From positions 124,001 through 188,000 of the forward strand of contig NZ_VFES01000012.1 of NCBI RefSeq assembly GCF_007858185.1: DNA of 64,000 bases. Direction: 5' to 3'. This document shows, one piece after another, positions 45,677 to 55,223 of the stretch (its first letter is position 1; every line of letters begins with the position of its first letter). The position numbers and the translations under genes were made by a program. Source of the DNA: Pseudomonas grimontii. Its GTDB lineage: Bacteria; Pseudomonadota; Gammaproteobacteria; Pseudomonadales; Pseudomonadaceae. Under the pieces are notes generated by a model. It was not told where the DNA came from. It did not search any database and worked only from the letters and a program-made list of their open reading frames with translations.

Positions 45677-46126
45677 TCAGCCCGCGCGGAAGATCAGGTA
45701 ATCCTCCCAGTCGTCTTCGGGCACGCTACCTTCGCTGAGCATGCGCCCGGACTGGGAAATGCGTTCCTGGTGCACGGCCTCGCGGTCGCCGCAGACCAGG
45801 TGGTGCCACAGCGGCAGGTCCTTGCGCTCGCTGACCAGGCGGTAACCGCAGGTGGGCGGCAGCCACTTGAACTGGTCGGCCTGGCCTGGGGTGAGCTGGA
45901 TGCAGTCGGGCACCGAGGCGCGGCGGTTGGGGTAGTCGGTGCACTGGCAGGTTTTCAGGTCCAGCAGTTTGCAGGCGATACGCGTGTAATAGACGCTGTT
46001 ATCGTCTTCATCCTCAAGCTTTTGCAGGCAGCACAGGCCACAGCCGTCGCACAACGACTCCCACTCCTCCTGGTCGAGGTGTTCAAGGGTTTTGCGTATC
46101 CAGAAAGGTTCGACTTTGGCGGCCAT
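45677..46126 (-). CDS. YcgN-family cysteine-cluster protein
   Basis: 149 residues. Cysteine cluster CDGCGLCCLQKLEDED, then CKLLDLKTCQCTDYPNRRA and a later CGYRL: the UPF0153/YkgJ type, thought to bind zinc or an Fe-S centre. Starts MAAKVEPFWIRKTLEHLDQ, the YcgN signature. Cytoplasmic. First gene of a two-gene unit with the M61-like gene. Confidence 0.9.
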   Translation of the reverse strand: MAAKVEPFWIRKTLEHLDQEEWESLCDGCGLCCLQKLEDEDDNSVYYTRIACKLLDLKTCQCTDYPNRRASVPDCIQLTPGQADQFKWLPPTCGYRLVSERKDLPLWHHLVCGDREAVHQERISQSGRMLSEGSVPEDDWEDYLIFRAG

Positions 46127-46279
46127 GGCTCTACATCAGTATCGGTAGGTGAAAAGGCCGCCAGTCTAGTGCCCAAGGCCCTTGGGGCCAAGCGCTTACG
46201 ACTGTCGGTATGAGAAGACTTGTCAGTCTAGCGGGCGCGCAGTAGCTTTGAGCGCCGAATTGACGATCAGGAGCTGCCC

Positions 46280-46864
46280 ATGACACGCGTTGCCGATTAC
46301 CCGATCCACACCCAGTTCACCGAACGCTGGTCGCCCCGCGCCTTTACCGGCGAAAGCATCCCGCAGGAAACCCTGCTGAGCTTCTTCGAAGCCGCACGCT
46401 GGGCACCGTCGGCCTACAACTCGCAGCCTTGGCGCTTTCTCTACGCTCGCCGTGACACGCCGGACTGGGAGCGCTTCCTGGGCCTGCTGAATGAATTCAA
46501 CCGTGGCTGGGCGCAGCATGCGTCGGCCCTGGTGATCATCGCCTCGAAAACCGACTTCATCGCCCCTGGCGCCACGGAAGAAACCCCGGCCCTGTGGCAC
46601 ACCTTCGACACCGGCTCGGCCTGGGGCCACCTGGCGCTGCAAGCCAGCCTCAGCGGCTGGCACACCCACGGCATGGCCGGCTTCGATCAGGAGCTGACGC
46701 GCAAGGAGCTGAAGATTCCAGAGGGTTATGCGCTGCATGCCGCCGTTGCGGTGGGCAAGCTGGGCGACAAATCGAGCTTGCCGGAGTATCTGCAAGGCCG
46801 AGAAGCGCCAAGCCCGCGCAAGCCGCTGAGCGAGCTGGTGTCCGAGGGGGACTTTAGTCTTTAA
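46280..46864 (+). CDS. Nitroreductase-family flavoprotein
   Basis: 194 residues, FMN-dependent NAD(P)H oxidoreductase fold. Family features: FTERWSPRAFTGESIPQETL near the N-terminus, AARWAPSAYNSQPWRFLYA (FMN-binding Arg/Ser/Gln), and AWGHLALQASLSGWHTHGMA (hydrophobic helix of the dimer). Substrate not predictable. Divergent from the YcgN gene and convergent with the kinase-fold toxin gene. Confidence 0.9.
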   Translation: MTRVADYPIHTQFTERWSPRAFTGESIPQETLLSFFEAARWAPSAYNSQPWRFLYARRDTPDWERFLGLLNEFNRGWAQHASALVIIASKTDFIAPGATEETPALWHTFDTGSAWGHLALQASLSGWHTHGMAGFDQELTRKELKIPEGYALHAAVAVGKLGDKSSLPEYLQGREAPSPRKPLSELVSEGDFSL

Positions 46865-46874
46865 CACCGTTGAA

Positions 46875-46899
46875 ACCCTGCCGTTGAAAACGGCAGGGT
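46875..46899. terminator. Hairpin with GAAA loop between convergent genes
   Basis: Perfect stem ACCCTGCCGT(T) facing (A)ACGGCAGGGT around a GAAA loop, 11 bases after the nitroreductase stop. Short or no T-tract either way, but position and stability suit a shared terminator for the nitroreductase and toxin-like genes. Confidence 0.6.
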
Positions 46900-46905
46900 G
46901 AACCA

Positions 46906-49900
46906 TCAAGCCTCTCGAGCGATCAGCTCACTGAACGCGGCGCGCAGTTCTCCGATTTGTCTGTCGTAGACCCTTTTCACCACGGGCACCATAAATTCCC
47001 CCGGCAAGCCGTCCATGTCGACGGGGTAGACCTTATTGTCTTTTTTCGAGTACATGAAGTTTTTCAATTGCGGATCGTTGTGAAAAATATCTTTCGCCTC
47101 CATCCGCGCCACTGCTTCATCAATTAACAATTGCGCGCTTGGCGGTAAACTCTTCTTTTCAAGCGTACTCAGATCCACACCGTCTATTCTGCCCATTTTT
47201 ATATATTTGCGGCCGTCTTCAACCATCACAACGGCAAAGCCATCCCCGTAGTATTTGTTCATATTGACTACCGCCATATCAATGTGGCCCTCGGCGGTGG
47301 TCAAGCGTGTGGGTCCCAGGTCTTTGTAGGCACTTTTCCCGTCGAGGCTTGCATAAACAACGCCCTCGCTGCCTTGGCCGATCTGAGGCCCGAGATCGGC
47401 CTTGACCGAAACCGGATGACCACCGCGCACGCCCAACCGACGCCATTGATCGCCCTGGATATGCTCAAGCAGTAATGAGGTCTGTCGATTGTTGTGATAC
47501 ACCCGCGCCTGGACCTTGCCATCCGCAATACGCGTAACTTGGCGCACTTCATAAATGGAGGCGTTGCCCGCGCTGTCAATATTGCGGATATGGGACAGGT
47601 GCCCGTCGGCAGCGACATACACCCCCTGACTGTTGCGCGACAGCCCGGCAATTCTCGACTCGGGCACCTTGAATTGGTCAAACAGCCTATTACTCAGCTC
47701 GCCATCCACCGCGCGGGCTCCAGGCACGAAGTCTTCGAGCGGGCGACCATAAGGGCGCATCGTATGCGTATCGAAGGCATACCATTTGCCGTGATGCAGC
47801 ACGGCCCCGCCTTCAATGGGTTCGCCCGCGACCTTGAAGACGCCCGTTGCCGCGTCCTCATACTGTTTGCTGGCCGCCTTGAGCAGGTCATAGCTGCCAG
47901 CAGAGCCGCGCAGCTGGTTGAACTGCTGCGCCACCTTCGCTGCGGAATAACGCGCGCCACTCGCCGCCAGTCGGCCGCCGCCCGCCAGCAGGTCCCCCAT
48001 GCCGCTCAGGGGGTTGAAGGCTTCAACCACGGTCGCCCCAACGAACCGTGCAGCCTTTGCCACATGGCCCGCGGATGACAAGGCTTTGCCCAGCACCTTG
48101 CCGGCCTGCGCCGCCTTGCCCGCTCCCAGTGTGACCAGGCCAACCACATCCAAAGCCAAGTCGAAGATGCCCTGGCCGACATTGCCCTGTTGAAAGTTGA
48201 CGATCGCCGAGCGCAAAGGGATGAGATTGAGAAAAAACGTGTAAATCGCCTCATTCCTGGCGTGTTCTTGATCGAAGGAAGTGACGCCCCTGGCCTCGTT
48301 CAACAGATCGTCGTTTTTGAGGTCGAGGGACTTCACGAATACGTCAGCGATAGCCTGGCTGCGCCCCGAGTTGAAACTGTCTGGCTGACCTGTCTCGGTC
48401 GATCGCTCCTTAAACCGCTGCGCATGTTCGTCTTTATCGGGTTCAAACAGCACGGTTCTGGACAAGATATTGGCGTCGCGCGTTTCCAGTTTATTCGCTG
48501 TGTAAGGCTCGGTGCGGCGGCGTATCAGAAAGTTCTCTTTCTCTATGACGCCTCGCCGCGTGTCGATTGTGTAGAGATTGACTTGCCCGTCTCTCGTCGC
48601 CTTCACTTCCAACGTATGTCCTCTGACGTGAAGAGCAGGCGGGGTCAGTAAATCAACGGCTATCTTGTATTGGTTGGTATGGAAGAACTCCAGCTTTCCA
48701 AACTCCAGGTTTTTGCGGTCCTCCAACGGCAGCGTGGCAATCAGTTGTTTGACCCTGCCCTGCTGGCCCTGCTCATGGGCATTGATTGCCGTGTCGTAAG
48801 CAGCCCTGAACGCTGTAGCCACCTCCAGCTTGCCCATACGGAAGAGGTTGCAAAACGTATTGACGGGGATGCGCTTGTCATTGCTGACCCAATGATCTTC
48901 AGCGCCCAGGCTGCCCCCTTCCATAACAATATCCAGCATTGAGCGTGCCCCGGGATGAAGACCCGGTCTGCCTTTCCTCAACCTGGCCTTTTGGATACTG
49001 CGCACTTCAAAGAGACGAGGGTCCAGGTCAGGAAACGCCTCTTCCAGCCGGGCGAGAGCCATCGCCTTTCGGCTGGGGATTGCCGTTTGCAACAGGGTGC
49101 TGGTGCTTTTCAGTGAGCTCAACTGGCTGTTATACGCCGTCCTCACACGCTCCATGTCCCTCGCCGAGGGTGCCTCTTCAGCGGTGGCGAGCAAACCGTT
49201 CACGACGCCCCAATCCCTCAATGCCTGATAACTGCTTGGCTGGCTGACGGCTTCGTCGGTGTTGAGTTTCTCAGCGGCCAGCAAAATTTCCCCGTAGCCC
49301 ATGGCGAGCGTGCGGCCTGGGGTTTGCGCTTCGATCCGGGCCACTGACATCACCAATTGCGCCCACAGCACGCTGCCGTAGGTCACGCTGGCGGGAATGT
49401 CCTTGACCAGGTATTCAGGCGCCGTCCTGGCCAGCAGCAGATAGGCCGCCAGGTTGGCGGTTTGCGCGTTGGCCCGGCCCTTTTCAATCAGGTGCTTACC
49501 CAACCCTTCAACCACTACCGAAGCCGGTTGTCCCCAGTGCCGATTGTGCGCCAGGTCAAAACCGGCAACGCTATGGTGGGCAGGCGCTGCCTGGGACTCC
49601 GGATCAAGGCCCAGTTGGATAGCCGTCATCACATAGTCGTTGCCGCCGCCGTCAGTGACGATCCCGTTGAGCCGGGTCTGGATGGCTTGCTCCAGGGCCG
49701 CTGCCTTGGCGGATCCGAGCAATTTCTCCATCGCTGCAACAGGGTTTTCCAGGTCGGCCTGGGACACCGAACTGCCGCTGATCAAATAGCCCAGCGCCCC
49801 TGTACCGCCCTCGATCAAGGGCAGGCCTGGCACTGCGCTGGTATTGCTGTGCAGCAGGTCGACAAGCGCTTTCTGATCCTGCGCGGGCATAGGCAGCGGC

Positions 49901-50400
49901 CAGGACAACCCACCACTCAAGTTACCGAGGGGGTGGACCTGCGCTTGCCTGGACACGGTTTCTGTCAAATCGAGCAGCGCCTCCAGGGTTGTCGGCACCT
50001 GCAACCCACTGCCGAGGATAAAAGCTTCCAGACTGATCAGACGGTTGACGGGCAGAGGCTGCAGCGGCGAATAGGACGAGTCTTCGCACACATACATCAG
50101 GGTACTTTTCAACTGCGCAGCCAGCGCCGTTTGCATCAGCGTCCTGGCCCGGGCCATGGATAAAGACTCACCGGGCAGGGGCTGATCCAGAATTTGGCGA
50201 GTGATGTACTGGAGTTTATCGGCCAGCATGCGTTGGTTGCAGCGGTCGCCCAACGCAATCTTCAGCGCGGATGACTGCGCGAGTACAGGGGTGTCAGCTG
50301 CGTCGGCAACCGTTTCGGGTGGCGGGTTGGCGGACGCCATGGGGATGTTGGAAAGAGGTATCGAGCGTGGATGAATAGCGGGAAGAGCGAGGGTGGTCAT
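46906..50400 (-). CDS. Large toxin/effector-like protein with C-terminal OspG/NleH-type kinase fold
   Basis: 1164 residues, no signal peptide. Residues 1 to about 700 are helical and unassigned. About 720-800 is strongly hydrophobic (NVGQGIFDLALDVVGLVTLG, then helices to LSGMGDLLAGG). About 850-995 is a beta-rich linker (EGGAVLHHGKWYAFDTHTMR). The end is a small kinase domain: glycine loop IGQGSEGVVY at 1007-1016, Lys1026 in AYKDL, catalytic HNDPQLKN (H1107, D1109, N1114) and a DFG-like DMDG (1128-1131). The layout is that of Pseudomonas dermonecrotic-toxin-like polymorphic toxins carrying a bacterial effector kinase. Delivery route unknown; no immunity or secretion gene is adjacent. Confidence 0.8.
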   Translation of the reverse strand: MTTLALPAIHPRSIPLSNIPMASANPPPETVADAADTPVLAQSSALKIALGDRCNQRMLADKLQYITRQILDQPLPGESLSMARARTLMQTALAAQLKSTLMYVCEDSSYSPLQPLPVNRLISLEAFILGSGLQVPTTLEALLDLTETVSRQAQVHPLGNLSGGLSWPLPMPAQDQKALVDLLHSNTSAVPGLPLIEGGTGALGYLISGSSVSQADLENPVAAMEKLLGSAKAAALEQAIQTRLNGIVTDGGGNDYVMTAIQLGLDPESQAAPAHHSVAGFDLAHNRHWGQPASVVVEGLGKHLIEKGRANAQTANLAAYLLLARTAPEYLVKDIPASVTYGSVLWAQLVMSVARIEAQTPGRTLAMGYGEILLAAEKLNTDEAVSQPSSYQALRDWGVVNGLLATAEEAPSARDMERVRTAYNSQLSSLKSTSTLLQTAIPSRKAMALARLEEAFPDLDPRLFEVRSIQKARLRKGRPGLHPGARSMLDIVMEGGSLGAEDHWVSNDKRIPVNTFCNLFRMGKLEVATAFRAAYDTAINAHEQGQQGRVKQLIATLPLEDRKNLEFGKLEFFHTNQYKIAVDLLTPPALHVRGHTLEVKATRDGQVNLYTIDTRRGVIEKENFLIRRRTEPYTANKLETRDANILSRTVLFEPDKDEHAQRFKERSTETGQPDSFNSGRSQAIADVFVKSLDLKNDDLLNEARGVTSFDQEHARNEAIYTFFLNLIPLRSAIVNFQQGNVGQGIFDLALDVVGLVTLGAGKAAQAGKVLGKALSSAGHVAKAARFVGATVVEAFNPLSGMGDLLAGGGRLAASGARYSAAKVAQQFNQLRGSAGSYDLLKAASKQYEDAATGVFKVAGEPIEGGAVLHHGKWYAFDTHTMRPYGRPLEDFVPGARAVDGELSNRLFDQFKVPESRIAGLSRNSQGVYVAADGHLSHIRNIDSAGNASIYEVRQVTRIADGKVQARVYHNNRQTSLLLEHIQGDQWRRLGVRGGHPVSVKADLGPQIGQGSEGVVYASLDGKSAYKDLGPTRLTTAEGHIDMAVVNMNKYYGDGFAVVMVEDGRKYIKMGRIDGVDLSTLEKKSLPPSAQLLIDEAVARMEAKDIFHNDPQLKNFMYSKKDNKVYPVDMDGLPGEFMVPVVKRVYDRQIGELRAAFSELIAREA

Positions 50401-50541
50401 GATGGTACTTGTCCTTAGTCGAATGAAACCCCTTCAAAAGGCGCTAACTTACGCCCTCTGCGTCCCCTGGGTGGGGAGGCTCGCACAGGAGGTTCCATCT
50501 TGACTGTCAGGTGGTGTGTACATGACCACATGTGAACGAAC

Positions 50542-50560
50542 GCGCCCGACTGCCGGGCGC
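50542..50560 (-). terminator. Hairpin after the hydroxyacid dehydrogenase gene
   Basis: Perfect 7-bp GC stem GCGCCCG/CGGGCGC with a 5-base loop, just beyond the dehydrogenase stop on the minus strand. Only a weak T-tract (GTTCGTTC) follows. Confidence 0.5.
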
Positions 50561-50565
50561 CGCCG

Positions 50566-51498
50566 TCAGTAACCGCGCTCGAAACTCACTTCGCCGCGCA
50601 AGGCTTGCCCAACCTGATAGGCACGTACGTTTTCCAGGAACAACTCCACCATCATCGACGGCGAGGTCGGCGCCGAGCTGTGCCCGGTCAGCAGCAGACC
50701 CCAGGCAGTCCAGAACGGGTGGCGTTGCGGCAATGGTTCCTGGCGGCACACGTCGATGACCGCGCCGGCCAGGTGCCCTTCTTTCAGGGCTTCGACCAGA
50801 TCGGCATCCACCACCGCCACACCGCGCCCGACGTTGATGAACAAGCCGGTCGGCTTGAATTGCTTGAACAGCGCAGCGTCGTACAGGTCATGGGTGTTCG
50901 GCGTGTTGGGCAGCAGGTTGATCACGTAGTCCACCTCCCCCACCAGCCGGCCCAGTTGGTCGAGACCAGCCACTTCGATAAACGGCGCTTGTTCCCGCGC
51001 GGTACTGGCGATGCCGTACAGCTTGACGCCAAACGGCACGAGGAACTCTGCCACGCGCTGGCCGATATCGCCGGTGCCCACGATCAACGCCTTGCGCCCT
51101 GCGAGACTCTGACCGGTGCGGCTGTCCCACTTGCGCTCGACCTGGCTGACCAGCCGCGCGAGTACTTCGCGCTCGTGGCCCAACATATAGGTGAGGATAA
51201 ATTCGGCCATGACCTGGCCAAAAATACCGACGGCGCGGGTCAGGCGATAGTCGCGGGGCAAGCCTTCGGCGAGCAGCGGCGTAACGCCGGCCCAGGTCGA
51301 TTGCAGCCACTGCGGTTGGTGGCCCTGGCGCAGCAGCGTCGCCAACAGGTCCGGCTGGCCCAGCCATACCGGGCAATCGGCGGCCAGGCGCGACAGCTCG
51401 GCCGAGTCGCCGCTGGTGAGCACCTCAAGGTCCGGCGCGGCTTCATTGAGCAATTGGGCGTAGAGCGGGTGATCCTGTTCAGCAATCAGAACACGCAT
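50566..51498 (-). CDS. D-2-hydroxyacid dehydrogenase, GhrA-like
   Basis: 310 residues. NAD(P)-binding motif LIVGTGDIGQRVAEFL in the middle, Arg in NVGRGVAVVDADLVEAL, Glu in DVCRQEPLPQRHPFW and catalytic His in LLTGHSSAPTSP. Closest in layout to glyoxylate/hydroxypyruvate reductase A. Cytoplasmic; reduces small 2-oxo acids. Stand-alone gene between the toxin-like gene and ycgL. Confidence 0.88.
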   Translation of the reverse strand: MRVLIAEQDHPLYAQLLNEAAPDLEVLTSGDSAELSRLAADCPVWLGQPDLLATLLRQGHQPQWLQSTWAGVTPLLAEGLPRDYRLTRAVGIFGQVMAEFILTYMLGHEREVLARLVSQVERKWDSRTGQSLAGRKALIVGTGDIGQRVAEFLVPFGVKLYGIASTAREQAPFIEVAGLDQLGRLVGEVDYVINLLPNTPNTHDLYDAALFKQFKPTGLFINVGRGVAVVDADLVEALKEGHLAGAVIDVCRQEPLPQRHPFWTAWGLLLTGHSSAPTSPSMMVELFLENVRAYQVGQALRGEVSFERGY

Positions 51499-51605
51499 GG
51501 TTCAAACCTTTCAAAAACAGTGCAGACGGCCGCCCGCTTCCCTACGGCCACCGCCCACTAATACGATTCCATTGAAACATGTGCCCCGGGCGGAGCACTG
51601 ACCGA

Positions 51606-51899
51606 TCACATCGGGTCGTTACGGCGCAGCAGCTCTTCGGGCAGGTGCTCGATGTACTCGTCCTCGGCCGGCGGCATTTGCAGGTGATAGCCCTGCTTGT
51701 CGAGGTTTTCCAGCACGACAAGGATGTCTTCGCGCGACAGCTTGCGCTCCGGCGTCAGCACCATGTCAAAGGCGTGGTGCGGTTTGCCGAACGCCGCCAT
51801 CAACGGCTCCGGCACACGCTCCAGCGCGTCGCTTTTGAGCACGTAGAGGTACATGCCGTCTTTTTTCAAGCTGCGGTAGATGGAGCAAATACGTTTCAA
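51606..51899 (-). CDS. YcgL-domain protein
   Basis: 97 residues, one YcgL domain (CSIYRSLKKDGMYLYVLKSD, then KLSREDILVVLENLDKQGYH). Small conserved gammaproteobacterial family of unknown function. Its ATG overlaps the rnd stop by 4 bases, so it is translated with RNase D. Confidence 0.9.
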   Translation of the reverse strand: MKRICSIYRSLKKDGMYLYVLKSDALERVPEPLMAAFGKPHHAFDMVLTPERKLSREDILVVLENLDKQGYHLQMPPAEDEYIEHLPEELLRRNDPM

Positions 51900-53029
51900 G
51901 GCTGTTCTCCGGCAGTGGCCAGGCTGTCGAGCAGCGCCTGGCCCATCAACTCGCGGCGCCAGCCACGCAGCGAGTCTGGCAGTTTATAAGGCCCATCGGG
52001 GTAGCCACTTTTAACCAGGGCTTCGAGGGTTTTCTTGCGCAGCATCAGTTCCGGCGCCATCTCCAGGCGCTCGGCGAACGTCTGGCCCAGGGCGCGCAGT
52101 TGCTTGATCAGCGTGGCGGCGTCCACCGGCAGCGGTTCAGCCACGGCCGGCGGCCATTGGTCCATGGACACGCTGCCGGCCCGCTTGATCAGGTCCAGCA
52201 GGAACTGGCCATCCTGGCGCACGGTACGCGGATGCATGTCTTCGATCTTGCCCAGGGCGGCGAGGTTGTCCGGCTGGGATTTGGCCAGGGGCCACAGCGA
52301 GTGTTCGCGAATGATGCGGTTGCGCGGCAGGTCGCGGGCGCGGGCCTGCTGCTCGCGCCAGGCGCATAGTTCACGCAAGACAGCGAGCTGGGCTCGGGAC
52401 AGTTTCCACGCCAGCTTGGCGTCGCGGTACACCTCGTACGGGTCGACTTCGCGGCGCAGATTGGCGACCAGTTCGGCGCCGTCTTCCAGGACCCAGGCGT
52501 ATTTATCGTCCGACAAACGCGGGCGTAGCCGGATGTAGACCTCGGCCAGGTGCACCGCATCTTCGGCGGCGTAGCTCACCTGGGTTTCGGACAATGGCCG
52601 CTGCAGCCAGTCCGAACGGGTCTCGCCCTTGGGCAGCTCAATATCGAGCACGGCTTGCACCAGGCGCGAGTAGCCCATGGAGAAGCCAAGGTTCAGGTAA
52701 GCGGCGGCCAATTGGGTGTCGAACAACGGCACCGGCAGGCTGCCGGTCAAGCGCAGCAACACCTCAAGGTCTTCGCTGCAGGCGTGCACCACCTTGATCA
52801 CCGCCGGGTTCTCCAGCAAGGCGGCCAAGGGTTGCCAGTTGTCGATGGTCAGCGGATCGATCAGGTAAGCGCGTACGCCATCACCAATCTGGATCAGCCC
52901 GGCAATGGGATAAAAGGTGTCGACCCGCATGAATTCGGTGTCGAGGGCGACGAATGGCAACTGCTGCCATTCGGCGCAATGCTGGCCGAGGCTATCGTTG
53001 TCGCAGATCCAGTGAATATCGATGGCCAC
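51896..53029 (-). CDS. rnd: Ribonuclease D
   Basis: 377 residues. DEDDy exonuclease domain first: PFVALDTEFMRVDTFYPIAG (Asp, Glu), VVHACSEDLEVLLRL (Asp), and the YAAEDAVHLAEVY tyrosine/aspartate motif. HRDC domain after about residue 210. Trims 3' ends of tRNA precursors. The frame opens upstream, but a GTG at 53029 with AAGGGAG six bases before it gives the standard start (VAIDIHWICDND). Confidence 0.95.
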   Translation of the reverse strand: MAIDIHWICDNDSLGQHCAEWQQLPFVALDTEFMRVDTFYPIAGLIQIGDGVRAYLIDPLTIDNWQPLAALLENPAVIKVVHACSEDLEVLLRLTGSLPVPLFDTQLAAAYLNLGFSMGYSRLVQAVLDIELPKGETRSDWLQRPLSETQVSYAAEDAVHLAEVYIRLRPRLSDDKYAWVLEDGAELVANLRREVDPYEVYRDAKLAWKLSRAQLAVLRELCAWREQQARARDLPRNRIIREHSLWPLAKSQPDNLAALGKIEDMHPRTVRQDGQFLLDLIKRAGSVSMDQWPPAVAEPLPVDAATLIKQLRALGQTFAERLEMAPELMLRKKTLEALVKSGYPDGPYKLPDSLRGWRRELMGQALLDSLATAGEQP

Positions 53030-53151
53030 ACGGCTCTCCCTTGAAGAATGGCGCGCAGTATATATCGCGAACGGGGCTAGCGAGCATCCGCAGTGCACAG
53101 GCAACCATGAAAACTCAGACAGGAGATGAAGAATAGTCCGACAAGCGGGAG

Positions 53152-53751
53152 TTATCCTTTCTTACGAAGAACGTAGACCCGCCACAGGCTCGAGCCCGGA
53201 ATGAATTCCTGGTGATTCAAGACCTTGAATCCGGCTTGGCGAAATTCCTCCTCCACGGTGGTACGCGAAAGCACCGAGACAATCACCGTGTCGCGGCTGA
53301 CCCGATGAAACTCGCGCAGCAACGCCATGCGCCCTTCGCTGCTGGGCACATGACGAAACAACTCCAGGCAGAAAATGCAATCCACCGCATTCGCTGACAA
53401 GCCGATGGAAAACGCCGAGCCCTGGAAGGTTTTGACGCGTTTGAGCAATGACGCCGGATGGTGGGTGCGGGCGTGGTCGAGCATGTCCTGGGAATTGTCC
53501 GAGGCCAGGATCACCCGGTTGATGTGCTCGGCCAACACTGGCCAGAAGCGCCCCGAACCGCAGGCCAGGTCCAGGATCAGCCCCGGCTCGCCGGCAACTT
53601 TGAGCGCTTGGCGCACCAACCACTCGTCGCGCCATGACGCCAGGCGCTGCCGCAGTCGCGGCGGGCGCGTGTCACCACAGACCCTGGCGTGCTCAAGGCC
53701 ACAGCGTTCGGCGTATTCGATCTCGATGGAAGAAGGAGGTTGTGGCGACAT
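53152..53751 (-). CDS. Class I SAM-dependent methyltransferase
   Basis: 199 residues. SAM motif LILDLACGSGRFWPVLAEHI, then VILASDNSQDMLDHAR, and DCIFCLELFRHVPSSEGRMA (motif with the double hydrophobic pattern). The substrate cannot be deduced; the basic N-terminus is unusual (RPPRLRQRLASWRDEWLVRQ). Stand-alone gene between rnd and the glutamine-synthetase-like gene. Confidence 0.87.
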   Translation of the reverse strand: MSPQPPSSIEIEYAERCGLEHARVCGDTRPPRLRQRLASWRDEWLVRQALKVAGEPGLILDLACGSGRFWPVLAEHINRVILASDNSQDMLDHARTHHPASLLKRVKTFQGSAFSIGLSANAVDCIFCLELFRHVPSSEGRMALLREFHRVSRDTVIVSVLSRTTVEEEFRQAGFKVLNHQEFIPGSSLWRVYVLRKKG

Positions 53752-53852
53752 CGCAGGCTCATGTGACTGAAACGGTAGTGAACGACCTTGTTTCGCAGCT
53801 TAACCATTGCAACGTGAAAAAAAGGTCGAAACCCTCACCCTCGTAAAAGTCA

Positions 53853-55223
53853 TCACGCCTGATGCAGGTACCAGCGCCAGTCCTGCTCGCCCACCTCGCC
53901 CATGAACTGGCGATATTCAGCACGCTTCACCGCCAGGTACACGCCCAGGAACTCACTGCCGAACGCCTCCCGCGCCCAGCTGGAAGCTTCCAGCGCGCGC
54001 AGGGTGGTGAGCCAATCGGTAGGCAGCAACTCCTTGGCCTGGGCGTAGCCGTTGCCTTCCACCGGGGCGCCGGGGTCGCGTTGTTCGCGAAGGCCACGGT
54101 GGATGCCCGCAAGGATCGCGGCGGCCGCCAGGTAAGGGTTGGCATCGGCGCCGCAAATGCGGTGCTCGATATGCCGGGAGTGGGCCGGACCGCCTGGCAC
54201 CCGCAGGCTGACGGTGCGATTGTCCACGCCCCAGGTGGCGGCCAGTGGCGCATAGCTGTTGGTTTGGAAGCGGCGATAGGAGTTGGCGTTGGGGCAGAAC
54301 ATCAGCAGTGAATCGAGCAAGGTGCTGAGCATGCCACCCACTGCGTGGCGCAGCAGTGGCGTGCCGTCGGCGGCTTCACTGGCGAACAGGTTGTTGCCCT
54401 CGGCGTCGGCCAGGCTGACGTGCATGTGCATGCCGGTGCCCGCCAGGTCGTCGAATGGTTTGGCCATGAAACACGCAGCCATGCCGTGTTTGTGCGCCAC
54501 TCCTTTGACCAGGCGCTTGTAGCGCACCGCTTCGTCCATGGCTTGCAGGGCGTCGGCGCGGTGTTCCAGGGTGATCTCCACCTGGCCTGGGGCGTATTCG
54601 GAGATCGCCGTGCGCGCCGGGATGCCTTGCAGTTTGCAGGCGCTGTAAAGGTCGGCGAGGAACGGTTCGATCTGCTCCAGCTCACGCAGGCCGTAAACCT
54701 GGGTCGAGCGCGGACGGCCACCATCCACATCCCGTGCCGGTTGCGGGCGGCCATTGCTGTCGGGCTTCTGGTCGAGCAAGTAGAACTCCAGCTCCGCCGC
54801 CATGACAGGGTAATAACCGTCGGTGTTCAGGCCTTCGATCACCTTGGCCAGCAAATGCCGGGGGTCGGCCACGGTGGCGGGCAGGCCTTCGGTGGGGTGC
54901 ATGCTGACTTGCACCGCAGCGGTCGGGATCAGCCGCCACGGCATGCGTTGCAAACTGCCGCTGATCGGGTAGGCGCGGCAGTCGATATCACCCACCTCCC
55001 AGACCAGCCCGGAATTTTCCACATCGTCGCCATTGATGGTCAGGCCGAGGATGGTGCTGGGCAGCGGTCGGCCACTTTCATACACCGCCAGCAGTTCATC
55101 GCGGTGCAGCAACTTGCCGCGCGGTACGCCGTTGTTGTCGAGGATAAACAGCTCGAACATCTCAATATCCGGATGCTGTTCAAGGAAGGCGTGGGCTTCG
55201 TGCAGGCTGGCAAAAACACTCAT
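53853..55223 (-). CDS. Glutamine-synthetase-family ligase (gamma-glutamylpolyamine synthetase-like)
   Basis: 456 residues. GS beta-grasp N-domain and catalytic C-domain: MAAELEFYLLDQKPDSNG (Glu metal ligands), GQVEITLEHRADAL, GTGMHMHVSL (His), NSYRRFQTNSYAPL and VSLRVPGGPAHSRHIEHRIC (Arg). Length, the DNNGVPRGK start and the lack of the GS tyrosine-adenylylation loop point to a PuuA/SpuI-type enzyme that glutamylates polyamines or amines, rather than GlnA. The ATG at 55223 fits; upstream frame has 17 unsupported codons. Confidence 0.85.
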   Translation of the reverse strand: MSVFASLHEAHAFLEQHPDIEMFELFILDNNGVPRGKLLHRDELLAVYESGRPLPSTILGLTINGDDVENSGLVWEVGDIDCRAYPISGSLQRMPWRLIPTAAVQVSMHPTEGLPATVADPRHLLAKVIEGLNTDGYYPVMAAELEFYLLDQKPDSNGRPQPARDVDGGRPRSTQVYGLRELEQIEPFLADLYSACKLQGIPARTAISEYAPGQVEITLEHRADALQAMDEAVRYKRLVKGVAHKHGMAACFMAKPFDDLAGTGMHMHVSLADAEGNNLFASEAADGTPLLRHAVGGMLSTLLDSLLMFCPNANSYRRFQTNSYAPLAATWGVDNRTVSLRVPGGPAHSRHIEHRICGADANPYLAAAAILAGIHRGLREQRDPGAPVEGNGYAQAKELLPTDWLTTLRALEASSWAREAFGSEFLGVYLAVKRAEYRQFMGEVGEQDWRWYLHQA

